A DNA stretch of 64,000 bases from Ancylobacter sp. IITR112 (GCF_041415945.1 NZ_JBGCUS010000004.1:1-64000); one strand, 5' to 3'. Counted from the stretch's first letter, positions 25,633 to 33,786 are shown. The notes: a model not told the origin generated them from the letters alone. Translations and numbers: made by a program.

Positions 25633-26526
25633 TTACGGCTGAGGCGCGCAGGTGACCGGCACGGTCGTCTCAAACGGCGTGCCCGCAATGGCGGACAGCA
25701 CGTCTCTCCTCTGTGCAGCGGGACCGCACTGGATCTCGAGAAGCCGGATGCCGCAGAAATCGTTGTGTTGGCCAATCGGCAGCGGCCAGTATCGATTCTG
25801 GCCGTCAAATTCGGTCTCGTCTCGGCCTCCCGGGTATCGCTTTATGAGTAGCCGGACCTCATCTTCCCGATGAAGCGTCGACGGCAGATAGAAGGCGCCG
25901 ATCTTCGACACCGTCCACGGTACAAAGGGTGGCTCACCCTCGGCTGCAAGCGTGCTGTTCAGTTCCATCAGAAGCGTGCCCGCGGGTGGTTCATACTGAA
26001 TCTTCCGCAGTTCGGCGCGCGAGGGGTTCACCAAGAGCCTCAACCGCACTCCGGTGCCGCCCAGCGCAAAGGCGCGCCATAGTTCGAATTCGTCACCGCC
26101 ACCCGGACATGTCAGCGAAATGTAGAAGAGGTCCTTGGACAAGGTCTTGAAATAGGGCTCACTCTCCGATGAATCGAGGTAACCTTTCAGCCGATGCTTG
26201 ATGGCGAAGGGTTCGAGCTCACCCTGATCAATGCGCTTGTGGACCCAATGGAGGCGCAGGAGCCCGGTTTTTGCAATACCCTTCAGTGAATCGATGCTGG
26301 TGTAGTGAAAAAGTTCCGCTGGCTTTGGTGCGTGCGGAAACATGTGGTTGAGGATCGCGTCAGAAAGCACCTTGCTATGCGTAGGCTCTACGATAACTTC
26401 CGGTCGGAGGGTGAATTCGACGTCTTTGACCTGATCCCAAACACCGCAGGGCTCCAATACGGATTGGAAGATCCGCCGGACCTTAGCTTGTCGCTCTATC
26501 TCAAGGAAGATGGGTGGTTGGTTCAT
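25633..26526 (-). CDS. DUF2971 family protein (fourth gene of abiE operon)
   Basis: A 297-residue protein with the DUF2971 signature: FHYTSIDSLKGIAKTGLLRL, then LFYISLTCPGGGDEFELWRAFALGGTGVRL. The family has been found in defence islands, and the pattern of conserved H, Y, T and R residues recalls ADP-ribosyltransferase-like folds; this is inference. It starts 18 bp after the GIY-YIG gene stop, so it is very probably part of the same leftward operon as the AbiE pair. Its stop nearly touches the stop of the converging Abi_C-like gene. Confidence 0.7.
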   Translation of the reverse strand: MNQPPIFLEIERQAKVRRIFQSVLEPCGVWDQVKDVEFTLRPEVIVEPTHSKVLSDAILNHMFPHAPKPAELFHYTSIDSLKGIAKTGLLRLHWVHKRIDQGELEPFAIKHRLKGYLDSSESEPYFKTLSKDLFYISLTCPGGGDEFELWRAFALGGTGVRLRLLVNPSRAELRKIQYEPPAGTLLMELNSTLAAEGEPPFVPWTVSKIGAFYLPSTLHREDEVRLLIKRYPGGRDETEFDGQNRYWPLPIGQHNDFCGIRLLEIQCGPAAQRRDVLSAIAGTPFETTVPVTCAPQP

Positions 26527-26544
26527 TGCGAGGGGAATCTCGTC

Positions 26545-27387
26545 TCAAGGGAGAAGGCTGGCCGCCCATGCGGATTGCAATTCGGCTTCCGAGCACTGCA
26601 GGCGTTCGAAGCCGGTCCGGCTCGGTTCCATGCGGGTCAAGACGCGCTGCTCCATCTCGTAGGCCTCGATGGAGGTCTTCCAGGGTTGGGTCAGGAAAAT
26701 CGCCCATTGCTCGTTGAGCACCTCGACGGGGATGTGCTGGTTCACGGCGGCGAGACGTACCTTCACATCCTCGGCGTGGCCGATCTTGAAGATGTTCCTC
26801 TTGCCGAACCGCAAAGCGTAGGTCGCGGCGGCGTTCTGAGCGGAGCGTTGCACGCCGTACGTTGTGTCGTGGGGTCTCGGGCCGGTGGTCGGCCGAAGAA
26901 GCTCGTTCAGTTGTCGCATCCGCTGGAGCGAGGCAAGCTCGGGCAGCACGAGCGGCTCGGCAGCGAGGGCCAGGACGCGCCTTACATCATCCTCCTCAAG
27001 CTCCTCCACGCCCGGCGTCGCGAGCATGGTCAGCTGGGCGGACAGCGTGTCCGTCACCACCGGCTGCGGCACAAAGCGCCATGCCCGGGTCAGTGCGACC
27101 GCATGAGGAAATTTGTAGTTGCCGCGCTCGTCGAAGTCGCGGGGATCGAGGTCGGCGTGGGTGGCGATCTCGAGCGTGCGCAGCGGCTCGAAACCAATCT
27201 CCGCCATTCCCAGCAATCGCCCTTGGAGGGACTCCGGCGTGCGCTCCGTCTTCGTGCCCACGAACAGCAGGCGGTCCCCGCGTTCGGCAAGCCTGAGGAG
27301 ACGGTTGAGGTGGCCCGCCGATCCGAAGGTCGCGATCGGCAGACGTTCAAATCCCAGGCCCCAGACGCGGGTTGCGAACATCCTCAT
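26545..27387 (-). CDS. EVE/PUA-like plus T5orf172 (GIY-YIG) protein
   Basis: A 280-residue protein with two apparent parts. Residues about 10-75 (LPIATFGSAGHLNRLLRL, RGDRLLFVGTKTERTPES) resemble an EVE/PUA-like fold that in other proteins reads modified bases. Residues about 190-270 (TYALRFGKRNIFKIGHAEDV, KVRLAAVNQHIP, AYEMEQRVL) match the T5orf172 branch of GIY-YIG nucleases. A modified-DNA-sensing nuclease is a reasonable but unproven idea. The start ATG overlaps the toxin stop (ATGA), so it is translationally coupled to abiEii. Confidence 0.65.
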   Translation of the reverse strand: MRMFATRVWGLGFERLPIATFGSAGHLNRLLRLAERGDRLLFVGTKTERTPESLQGRLLGMAEIGFEPLRTLEIATHADLDPRDFDERGNYKFPHAVALTRAWRFVPQPVVTDTLSAQLTMLATPGVEELEEDDVRRVLALAAEPLVLPELASLQRMRQLNELLRPTTGPRPHDTTYGVQRSAQNAAATYALRFGKRNIFKIGHAEDVKVRLAAVNQHIPVEVLNEQWAIFLTQPWKTSIEAYEMEQRVLTRMEPSRTGFERLQCSEAELQSAWAASLLP

Positions 27388-28514
27388 GGCGCTGTCGAGC
27401 CCAGCTGATCGGGATGCGACACCGAGGGCGAGTTGAGGTGTCGTTCGAGCGCTTCGATGCTCGCCATCACCTCCTCGAAGGCGGGCGGTGTCCCGAAGAT
27501 CATCGCCGACATGCGCCCATAATCGGCCGCCAGCTTGGCACGCATCTCCGAGGTGGGGACAAGACGGTAGGTCCCCGGCACGGCCCGGTCGTATCGATGA
27601 TCCGGCGCGCGAAACATCAGCATCTTGTGTTGGCGGGAGGCTTCGGCGAGGTCGAGCGTCGAGGCGGTCGCGACGCCATAGTCCGGATGGGTCCAGATCT
27701 GATGGACGTCGTAATAGTGGCGCGAGTAGCGATCGAGATTGGGTTCCGGGCGGTCGGGCCTGGCGTCAAGACGGCGCTTCTCGGTCATCTCGGTCATGGC
27801 GTGCAGGATCAGCACCTTTTCCCAAAAGGTCCGCTCGGGTTTGACCGTCATGACGCTTCCGACGGTGAGATCGAGGTCCTCGGGCATTTCCGAGGCGACA
27901 TAGGGAACGATCGTTCGAGGCTCCGCGGGCACGGGATCGGGCCGCGCGCCGCCCTCGATGCGGACCGCCGCCTGGACGTAGTCGTCGCCGGCGTCGAAGG
28001 CGCTCCTGTAGCCGACCACCAGGATGTCGAGGGCCTCCCTGTTCCGGTAGGGATCGAAGCCGAAGCTGAGGGAAAAATGTCCCTTCTGCCCGGCCTCCCT
28101 TTCGACGACGGTGATCTCCTCGCTCAGCAGGGTTCTGAGCGGGCCGGAAATATACTGCCGCGCCGCTTCGTCGACCCGGTCGGTCAGTGCCTTCTGCTGC
28201 TGGGTCGGCGAGGGCAGGGCAGCGATGTCGGCTTCCAGCGGCACCTTCAGGTCGGCCTTGTAGATGCCGATGTCGATGTCTTCGGAGAAGCGGCGGATCA
28301 GTCCATAGGCCTTGCTGAGGCTGGTGCCACCCTTGAAATAGAGTCCGATGGGATCGTGTGGCCGGCGGTTGAACAGGAAGTCGAGCACCCAGCAGACATA
28401 GAGGTCCTTCTCGACGTTCTCCGCGCGGGTCTCGAGCCCGGCGGCGACGGTCGAAAAGAGGGCGCGGCGATCGTCGACGCTCGCGCGGAGGATTTCAATG
28501 AACGTCTCTTGCAT
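27384..28514 (-). CDS. abiEii: AbiEii-type nucleotidyltransferase toxin (system A)
   Basis: A 376-residue AbiEii/AbiGii-family nucleotidyltransferase. The GSX10DXD-like motif is visible as FKGGTSLSKAYGLI followed by FSEDIDIGIY near residues 60-85. Downstream conserved blocks include VKPERTFWEKVLILH and RYSRHYYDVHQI. AbiE toxins block translation, probably by modifying tRNA, and confer phage resistance or plasmid stabilisation. The start at 28514 overlaps the antitoxin gene by 20 bp and gives the family N-terminus (QETFIEILRAS). A close paralogue lies at 61465-62586. Confidence 0.9.
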   Translation of the reverse strand: MQETFIEILRASVDDRRALFSTVAAGLETRAENVEKDLYVCWVLDFLFNRRPHDPIGLYFKGGTSLSKAYGLIRRFSEDIDIGIYKADLKVPLEADIAALPSPTQQQKALTDRVDEAARQYISGPLRTLLSEEITVVEREAGQKGHFSLSFGFDPYRNREALDILVVGYRSAFDAGDDYVQAAVRIEGGARPDPVPAEPRTIVPYVASEMPEDLDLTVGSVMTVKPERTFWEKVLILHAMTEMTEKRRLDARPDRPEPNLDRYSRHYYDVHQIWTHPDYGVATASTLDLAEASRQHKMLMFRAPDHRYDRAVPGTYRLVPTSEMRAKLAADYGRMSAMIFGTPPAFEEVMASIEALERHLNSPSVSHPDQLGSTAP

Positions 28515-29238
28515 GCTCCCCCTTCGGCCGCTCGGGATCGGGTTCATCAGCCCCGCCTTCCTGGCCAAGTAGCTTGCGCGCGATCGTCTCCGCCAGGGGG
28601 TACATCCATGCTGGCACCGCCTGGATGTTGTCGCGCAGGTCCTGCGCGACCTGCCCTCGGTTGGGGGCCTGCGACAGATGCCGCACGATGCCGTTGACGG
28701 CCGCATCGAGGCTCGATTTTTCGTCCCGATACCACGTCAGGGCCTGGACCACGCGCATGGCCGGCCGGCCGGCCCAGAATGCGGTCTTGGCCGAAATGCG
28801 CTTGAAGTCCAGCCTGTAAATGACCGGCTGCGCGGCCTTGGGATCGCCGGCGTTGGCCTCGATCTCGATCGTCCGCGGATAGGTGTCCGCATGGATCGTC
28901 GACCGGGCCGGAACGGCGGTGGTCAGGCCGAGATCGTTCGCCGCCGTCATGCCGTCGACCAGCACACGCAGCTTGTCGCGCCGGGCGATGGCGTCGATGA
29001 ACGCGGCGCGCGGCGGAAACACCATCTTGCCGGTCAGCTTGCTGGTTGTGGGCTTGTCGTAGAGGCCACGGTGAGGGCGGCGGATGTCGCCCCGCCGGGT
29101 CAGCCTCTGCAGCGCTTTCTCCACGGCATTGGGCGTCCCGATATCGAGGAAGTCGGCGCGGGACCACACCCCGGCCGGTGCCGCCTTGGCGATCCGGTCA
29201 TGGATGCGGTCGAGGGTATCGGACGTAGGATCCGGCAT
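28495..29238 (-). CDS. abiEi: AbiEi-type antitoxin / autoregulator (system A)
   Basis: A 247-residue DUF6088/AbiEi-like antitoxin. The N-terminal winged-helix (VWSRADFLDIGTPNAVEKAL, LTRRGDIRRPHRGLY) is the expected DNA-binding part. The C-terminal domain has RISAKTAFWAGRPAMRVVQ. AbiEi counteracts the toxin and represses the operon by binding repeats upstream. Two 30-bp repeats cover the promoter just upstream (29256-29330). The promoter is close, so the leader is very short and no clear Shine-Dalgarno is seen. Confidence 0.88.
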   Translation of the reverse strand: MPDPTSDTLDRIHDRIAKAAPAGVWSRADFLDIGTPNAVEKALQRLTRRGDIRRPHRGLYDKPTTSKLTGKMVFPPRAAFIDAIARRDKLRVLVDGMTAANDLGLTTAVPARSTIHADTYPRTIEIEANAGDPKAAQPVIYRLDFKRISAKTAFWAGRPAMRVVQALTWYRDEKSSLDAAVNGIVRHLSQAPNRGQVAQDLRDNIQAVPAWMYPLAETIARKLLGQEGGADEPDPERPKGEHARDVH

Positions 29239-29255
29239 CAGGCATCCGTTTGTGT

Positions 29256-29330
29256 CCGAAAATTATATCCAGAAATTGGTCAGTGGCAATGACGGCGCGA
29301 CCAAAAATTATATCCAAAAATTGGTCACTG
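29256..29330 (-). repeat. Two 30-bp direct repeats over the abiE promoter (candidate AbiEi operator)
   Basis: Units at 29256-29285 and 29301-29330 match at 27 of 30 positions, with a 45-bp period. Each contains AATTATATCC and AATTGGTCA, and the first covers the -10 element. AbiEi antitoxins bind repeats in this position, so these are the likely operators. The next 298 bp (29331-29628) contain no gene I can support. Confidence 0.75.
29262..29289 (-). promoter_or_regulatory. abiE operon A promoter
   Basis: On the minus strand, -35 TTGCCA (29284-29289) and a perfect -10 TATAAT (29262-29267) with a 16-bp spacer, about 25 bp upstream of the antitoxin ATG. Confidence 0.75.
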
Positions 29331-29628
29331 CAGCGAAGAAGGGCGGGGTGCGACCTGGGCTCCGCCACCTGCTGCTGGCTGGCGCCTGGAGCGATTGGCC
29401 GATGCGCATGTGGAAGGCGAGCGGGAGCACCTCGGTATTGCCGAGACCGCAAGCCGAGCGGAGCTGGTCAGGCGGTTGGTGCAGGGGTTCGGCATCTCGC
29501 TCATGGCATGGCGCAGAGTCCGAAGCCATCGACCGTGACCCATGGACGTCACCGACGAAAGGATGCGCCGCGAGAGCGCTATCCCGCGCCGCTGCGACGA
29601 TTCAAGTCCTTGGCCGGAGACAACTCCA
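29331..29628. other. Gap without a supported gene
   Basis: Short open frames only. One forward frame (LERLADAHVEGEREHLGIAE onward) has plausible composition but no start or recognisable domain, so it may be a gene remnant. Confidence 0.4.
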
Positions 29629-30057
29629 TCAGGGACGCCGTCGATGATAGGTAAGCGCCATGGCGAGGCAGATCGCAAGCGGCTCGGCCGGCAGCGGAAC
29701 GGATGGATCGAGCAGGATCGTGCGGTTTCCCTGATAGGAGAGCGTCTGCGCGAAATGTGCGCGGAACGTCTCCACCAGTGTCGTGCGGCAGTTGAACAGC
29801 ACCGCACCCGTGCCTTGCGGCGATTTCGGCCGGCCGAGCCGGATCGTGCTGCCGCTGCCCGTCGCCAAGGTAAGGTAGGCGGGCTCACCCCATTTCAACG
29901 TCTCGGTTAAAGGGCCGACGCCGGACGTTCCCGCGGCCGTCGCGAAAATCAGAGCCCGCACCTCCAGGAGCCTCAGGCGGACCCGCTCGGGGAATGCGGC
30001 GAACGCCGCCGCGACCTCGGCGGGGATCTCCGGCGGTTCCGGTTCGCGGCGCATCAT
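29629..30057 (-). CDS. DUF1801 domain protein
   Basis: A 142-residue cytoplasmic protein of the DUF1801/YdhG-like family. The visible signature is TETLKWGEPAYLTLATGSGS followed by GTGAVLFNCRTTLVETFRAHF. The biochemical function is unknown. It stands alone, transcribed leftward toward the abiE region and separated from it by about 390 bp. Full length for the family. Confidence 0.75.
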   Translation of the reverse strand: MMRREPEPPEIPAEVAAAFAAFPERVRLRLLEVRALIFATAAGTSGVGPLTETLKWGEPAYLTLATGSGSTIRLGRPKSPQGTGAVLFNCRTTLVETFRAHFAQTLSYQGNRTILLDPSVPLPAEPLAICLAMALTYHRRRP

Positions 30058-30360
30058 GGAGCCCTCAGCGGCACATCGATGTCAACGACAAGTCGGGACA
30101 GGACCACGTGTTATCGAGCGAAGCTTCAGATGGTCCTGGTATTCATTTCCCCGGCAGGGATCGAACGAAGTCGAGAGCGGCATCGATCAGCTTTCGCCGC
30201 AGTTCGTCGTCACCATATGCCGATGGCCCGGCTCGAACCCAGCCTTGCATCCGCCGGCCGCGGGAGATCATCGGGACAACATCCGCCATGGCCAGCGCCA
30301 ACCTTGCCGGCTCGCAGGAAATGCGCTTGAAACGAAGCTGTTACTTTAGCGAGGTGCACC
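30058..30360. other. Region upstream of mucR without a supported gene
   Basis: About 300 bp between the DUF1801 start and the mucR-like start. I see no gene. It must hold the promoters of both divergent genes, but no clear -35/-10 pair stands out. Confidence 0.4.
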
Positions 30361-30837
30361 GTGACCGAACCGTCCGTCGAGCGGAAAAACGACACTAATC
30401 TTGAACTCGCCACAGATATCGTGGCGGCCTTCGTCAGTAACAACAGCGTGCCTGCGGCTGATCTACCTGTCCTCATTCAGAGTGTGTATGCTGCCCTCGC
30501 GAAGTTAGGGGCTCCCGAACCCGTCATCGTGGAGAAATTGAACCCCGCCGTCCCAGTCAAACGCTCGGTGACCGACGACTTCATCATCTGTCTCGAGGAT
30601 GGCAAGAAGTTCAAATCGCTGAAGCGCCATCTGCGCACGGTCTACGACCTCAAGCCGGAGGCCTATCGCGAGAAATGGGGCCTCCCGCACGACTATCCCA
30701 TGGTGGCGCCCGCCTACGCGGCGGCACGCTCAGAGCTCGCGAGGAACATGGGCCTGGGTCAGGCGCGCAAAAAGGCCGTTGAGCCTCCTGCGCCAACCAA
30801 GAAAGCGCCTTCACGCCGTAAGGCTACGGCCACCTGA
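30361..30837 (+). CDS. MucR/Ros family zinc-finger transcriptional regulator
   Basis: A 158-residue regulator of the alphaproteobacterial MucR/Ros family. The diagnostic block is ICLEDGKKFKSLKRHL followed by YDLKPEAYREKWGLP. The C-terminal tail is Lys/Ala-rich (KKAVEPPAPTKKAPSRRK). The predicted start is a GTG (VTEPSVERKND) with GAGG about 8 bp upstream. MucR proteins are global repressors that silence horizontally acquired AT-rich promoters, so a plasmid-borne copy could adjust host or plasmid expression. The downstream gene is a broken SIR2-like frame. Confidence 0.9.
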   Translation: MTEPSVERKNDTNLELATDIVAAFVSNNSVPAADLPVLIQSVYAALAKLGAPEPVIVEKLNPAVPVKRSVTDDFIICLEDGKKFKSLKRHLRTVYDLKPEAYREKWGLPHDYPMVAPAYAAARSELARNMGLGQARKKAVEPPAPTKKAPSRRKATAT

Positions 30838-31042
30838 AACCCAGTCACCTTTTTTTTCGTCCCGCTTCGTGGCGTGAGGGATCTCTCTCAACGCTGGACT
30901 GAAGTTCGCCTCCTTCGGCGGATGACGCCTTTGGCTTCCTAGTGAACGACAGCAGGTCCATTCGTCCGCGTCCGACCCCGACTTCGCCGTTCACGGCGGC
31001 TTGCGTAGGGCCCGAAAAGCAATCGTTGTGAGGGAGCCTCCT

Positions 31043-31321
31043 GTGAAGAGAGCCTTGGTCTTGTTGGGTGCTGGTGCTGCAATCGACTTCGGCGCTCCTT
31101 CGACGATGAAGCTGACCGACATCATCGAGAAGGCGGTCATTGAGGATCGGGTCATGCAGATGACCGGCGGTGACGGAGCCTTCCAGACGATTAGGGCTGG
31201 TCTGGCGGGCTACCTGCACAAGCCCGGCATTGTGCATTTTGAGCAGATCTATCACTGCGCGCACGAGCTCCTGTTCACGACACTGTGGGCTTCAAGCCCA
31301 CAAGGTCGTGAAATAGATTGA
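31043..31321 (+). pseudogene. SIR2-like defence protein, N-terminal fragment
   Basis: A 92-residue fragment starting at a GTG (VKRALVLLGAGAAIDFGAPS) with GAGGGAG-type signal upstream. LVLLGAGAAIDFGAPSTMKL is the NAD-binding GAGAS-like entry of SIR2-like domains used in anti-phage effectors. The frame ends after HELLFTTLW, far short of a SIR2 domain (about 250 residues), and no continuation is seen in the next 290 bp. It is a decayed defence gene. The 31322-31575 stretch that follows has no supported gene. Confidence 0.6.
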
Positions 31322-31575
31322 GACGCCTTGCCTTCCTGACCCCATCATGCGGCGACCCTGCGTCGACCGCGAAGAGAAGCGAGTGACCCACGGGGCGACG
31401 CGATCCAAGACCAATGAAGGCAGAGAGCAGGAGCAGCTTGACTTCAACGACCCCAATCAGAGAGGGCTCTCAGAGACTTTTCGTCGGGAAAAGCAAAAAA
31501 TCACAGCGCGCCGAAAGCGCCAATCACGCTCTCAATTTAGAGCGTTGAACAGCCCTGGTTGAAAGGATGTTGGGC

Positions 31576-31597
31576 CCGCCCGCAGAATCACGGGCGG
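31576..31597. terminator. Hairpin downstream of the coiled-coil gene
   Basis: CCGCCCG (31576-31582) pairs with CGGGCGG (31591-31597) around an 8-base loop, 18 bp beyond the stop of the leftward gene at 31615. It lacks a U tract, so it may be a weak or Rho-assisted terminator. Confidence 0.5.
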
Positions 31598-31614
31598 ATA
31601 ATACAAGGATATCT

Positions 31615-32337
31615 TTATTTCGACGCGTCGTCGATCGCCTTTCGAATCGAGCGATAGGTCTCGTAAAAAAGCGTCCTGGCATCCGTGTAGCTCTTCTGCA
31701 CGGCCTTCCAGGCTGTACTTGAACCTTCTTCGAGCCGTGCGAGCCTCGCCTGAGCATCATCGACCTGCGCTTTCAGCGCGGCGATGCGCGCTTCAATGGC
31801 CACGCGCTGGTCGGCCCCGACCTTTTCCGCCCGCGCCCGCAGGTCCTCGACGGATTGCAGCCAAGCCGTGCGCCGGGCATCCAATTCCGCCTGGAGCACG
31901 GCCCGGCGCGTCGCGAGGTCTGCTTTGGCGGAATCCAGGTAGGAATCGCGCGCGGATTGGAATGCCGTCCAGTTCGCATCGAGCCGTTCTTGAGCCGCGC
32001 TGACCTGCGCATCGGTCCAGGATTTCGCGTTGGCGATCGACGTGTCGGCCTGCGCTCGATAAGCGTCGCGTTGCTCGCGCAGCGTCTTGATCGCGGCATC
32101 CGCCTTGGCGCGCGCCTCGCCCGTAAGCGCTGCGGCGTTGCGCTCCAGCGCGGCGATGGTCGCATCGGCCTCCGCCAGACGATCCTGGGTCCATTGGATG
32201 GCCTGGCGGGCCGCCGAAGTCTTATCGACGTCCTGCGTCGGCGGCGCGGCGCCCTCGGCGAGGGCATGCGGCGCGGCGAACGCGAGAGCGGGAACCAGGA
32301 ACGCAATCCCGGCGATGGTGGCGCGCATGTTCTTCAT
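31615..32337 (-). CDS. Exported coiled-coil protein
   Basis: A 240-residue protein with a signal peptide (MKNMRATIAGIAFLVPALAF, cleavage near ALA-EG). The mature part is almost entirely alanine-rich amphipathic helix with heptad-like spacing (AIQWTQDRLAEADATIAALE), consistent with a long periplasmic coiled coil. I do not recognise the family. The ATG at 32337 is chosen for the signal peptide. The upstream neighbour (32390-32998) is a cytoplasmic-looking protein of the same composition, and the two share the VKxGLAEA/SSTAWKAVQKSYTDAR type C-terminus, so they look like a duplicated pair. Confidence 0.65.
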   Translation of the reverse strand: MKNMRATIAGIAFLVPALAFAAPHALAEGAAPPTQDVDKTSAARQAIQWTQDRLAEADATIAALERNAAALTGEARAKADAAIKTLREQRDAYRAQADTSIANAKSWTDAQVSAAQERLDANWTAFQSARDSYLDSAKADLATRRAVLQAELDARRTAWLQSVEDLRARAEKVGADQRVAIEARIAALKAQVDDAQARLARLEEGSSTAWKAVQKSYTDARTLFYETYRSIRKAIDDASK

Positions 32338-32389
32338 TGTGATCTCCGCAGCAGGAAGAAGGGGTCGGAAAGCCCGGACGTCACGTGCT

Positions 32390-32998
32390 TCAGAGCAACT
32401 TGGCGAACGCGCCCTTGATTTTGTCGATGGTACGGTTGTGGACGGCCTTCGCCTCCGCAAGGCCGCTCTTCACAGCCTCCCAAGACGTATCTCCCGCGTC
32501 CTTGACCTCGCCGATCCTGGCCTGGAACCTCTCGGCCTCCTCGGACAGACGATTGATGGCCGCGTCCAGCTCCCCGCGCGCGGTGTCCACCGTCTCGGCG
32601 GCCTGATCGCGCAGCCTCTTCAGGGAATTGTCCCAAGCCTGGCGCTGCGCTTCGACACGCGCCGCCACGATGCCACGCGCCGTCTCCGCCTGGCCGGCGA
32701 GCGCCCCGAGGAGGGACTGGAAGGCTGTCTCGACCTCGACCCATTGGGCGTCGAAGGCGTCCTGGAGATCTTCCGCAGTGCGATCGAGAGCCTTCGCCTC
32801 GGCGCGGAGTTCATCGTAGGACTGCTGCAGGCTGGCGCGGGACGCCTCAAGACGGGCCACCGCGGCATCGGCTTCCGCCCGGACACTACCGCTCAGATCC
32901 TTGGACCTCTTCTCCACCTCGGAGATGAGCGCGTCCAGCTCATCAAGCCGCTGCTTCGCCCATACGATGGTTTCGTGGGGGTATGATTTTTCACTCAT
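32390..32998 (-). CDS. Coiled-coil protein without signal peptide
   Basis: A 202-residue, highly helical protein (IVWAKQRLDELDALISEVEK, then repeated A/E/R-rich heptads). No signal peptide or membrane helix. The C-terminus (TSWEAVKSGLAEAKAVHNRT) parallels the end of the exported neighbour. It is the first of the two coiled-coil genes and lies about 90 bp downstream of the tetR gene, transcribed in the same direction, so tetR and both coiled-coil genes may form one operon. Function unknown; a stress or envelope role is a guess from context. Confidence 0.6.
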   Translation of the reverse strand: MSEKSYPHETIVWAKQRLDELDALISEVEKRSKDLSGSVRAEADAAVARLEASRASLQQSYDELRAEAKALDRTAEDLQDAFDAQWVEVETAFQSLLGALAGQAETARGIVAARVEAQRQAWDNSLKRLRDQAAETVDTARGELDAAINRLSEEAERFQARIGEVKDAGDTSWEAVKSGLAEAKAVHNRTIDKIKGAFAKLL

Positions 32999-33088
32999 CT
33001 GGCATCCCTTCTCGCTATAGAAATGGAACCACTTACTTATTTAACATATGAACATATTTCTGCATCATCATTATTGATCTACATTAAA

Positions 33089-33745
33089 TCATGCGAGAAA
33101 ATTGCTTCGACACAGATCGCGGACCATGACCTCGAACTGGGCAACATGCCCGCCCTGAAAATCATCCCCGTCGATGCTGCGCAGCACGATGCCGCGCAGA
33201 AACCTGAAGCTCATGATGACGGTCATGATCGCGCTGACGCGCAGACGGATGATCTCGTCCTCCGCCTTCGAGGCGGACATGTCGCGCGCCGCCAGAGCGA
33301 GCCGGTTTACCAACGGCTTGATGGCTTCCGTGTGGATGAGCTCGAATGCCTCATCCTTGTCGTACGCGCAACGAGCGAAGAACGACGTCCAAGAATGTGG
33401 CTCCGCGTCCTCCAGGACGATGTGCAGCAGATGGATGAGCGCGCCTTCAAAACGGCGCCTCGGGTCGGCCTCCGCGCCCCCGTCCAACAGGGCGCCGATT
33501 TCCTCGAAGCGGCCCCGTGCATAGTCGGCGATCATCTGCGCCGCAGCGAGATAAAGCTCCTTCTTCCCTCCGAAATGGTAGGGAATAGCCGACAGGTTCG
33601 CATTCGCGGCCTTGGCCAGGACGCGCGTGCTCGCCGCCTCATATCCGACCGAGCCAATGACCTCGATCGTCGCCTCCAGGAGGTGCTCGCGTGTCTTGGC
33701 GCTGCGGGCGTCGTGCCCGCTCGGTGCTTTCGGTTTCGATGCCAT
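33089..33745 (-). CDS. TetR family regulator (DUF1956-type C-terminus)
   Basis: A 218-residue TetR-type repressor. The N-terminal helix-turn-helix is clear (TREHLLEATIEVIGSVGYEA, STRVLAKAANANLSAIPYHF). The C-terminal ligand domain resembles the CerR/DUF1956 group. The ATG at 33745 follows GAGGAA by 5 bp and is preferred to the TTG at 33763. It is divergent from an adaptor/RND efflux operon, and a perfect 18-bp palindrome lies between them, so it very probably represses both directions. Confidence 0.9.
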   Translation of the reverse strand: MASKPKAPSGHDARSAKTREHLLEATIEVIGSVGYEAASTRVLAKAANANLSAIPYHFGGKKELYLAAAQMIADYARGRFEEIGALLDGGAEADPRRRFEGALIHLLHIVLEDAEPHSWTSFFARCAYDKDEAFELIHTEAIKPLVNRLALAARDMSASKAEDEIIRLRVSAIMTVIMSFRFLRGIVLRSIDGDDFQGGHVAQFEVMVRDLCRSNFLA

Positions 33746-33768
33746 TGCAATTTCCTCGTTCAATAGTT

Positions 33769-33786
33769 AGTTCATTCGAATGAACT
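33769..33786. promoter_or_regulatory. TetR operator palindrome
   Basis: AGTTCATTCGAATGAACT, a perfect 18-bp palindrome in the 120-bp gap between the divergent tetR and efflux genes, 24 bp from the tetR start. Confidence 0.8.

Noticed and set aside
29331..29628. Coding remnant between abiE repeats and the DUF1801 gene
   Set aside because: A short frame with good composition exists but has no start or recognisable domain.
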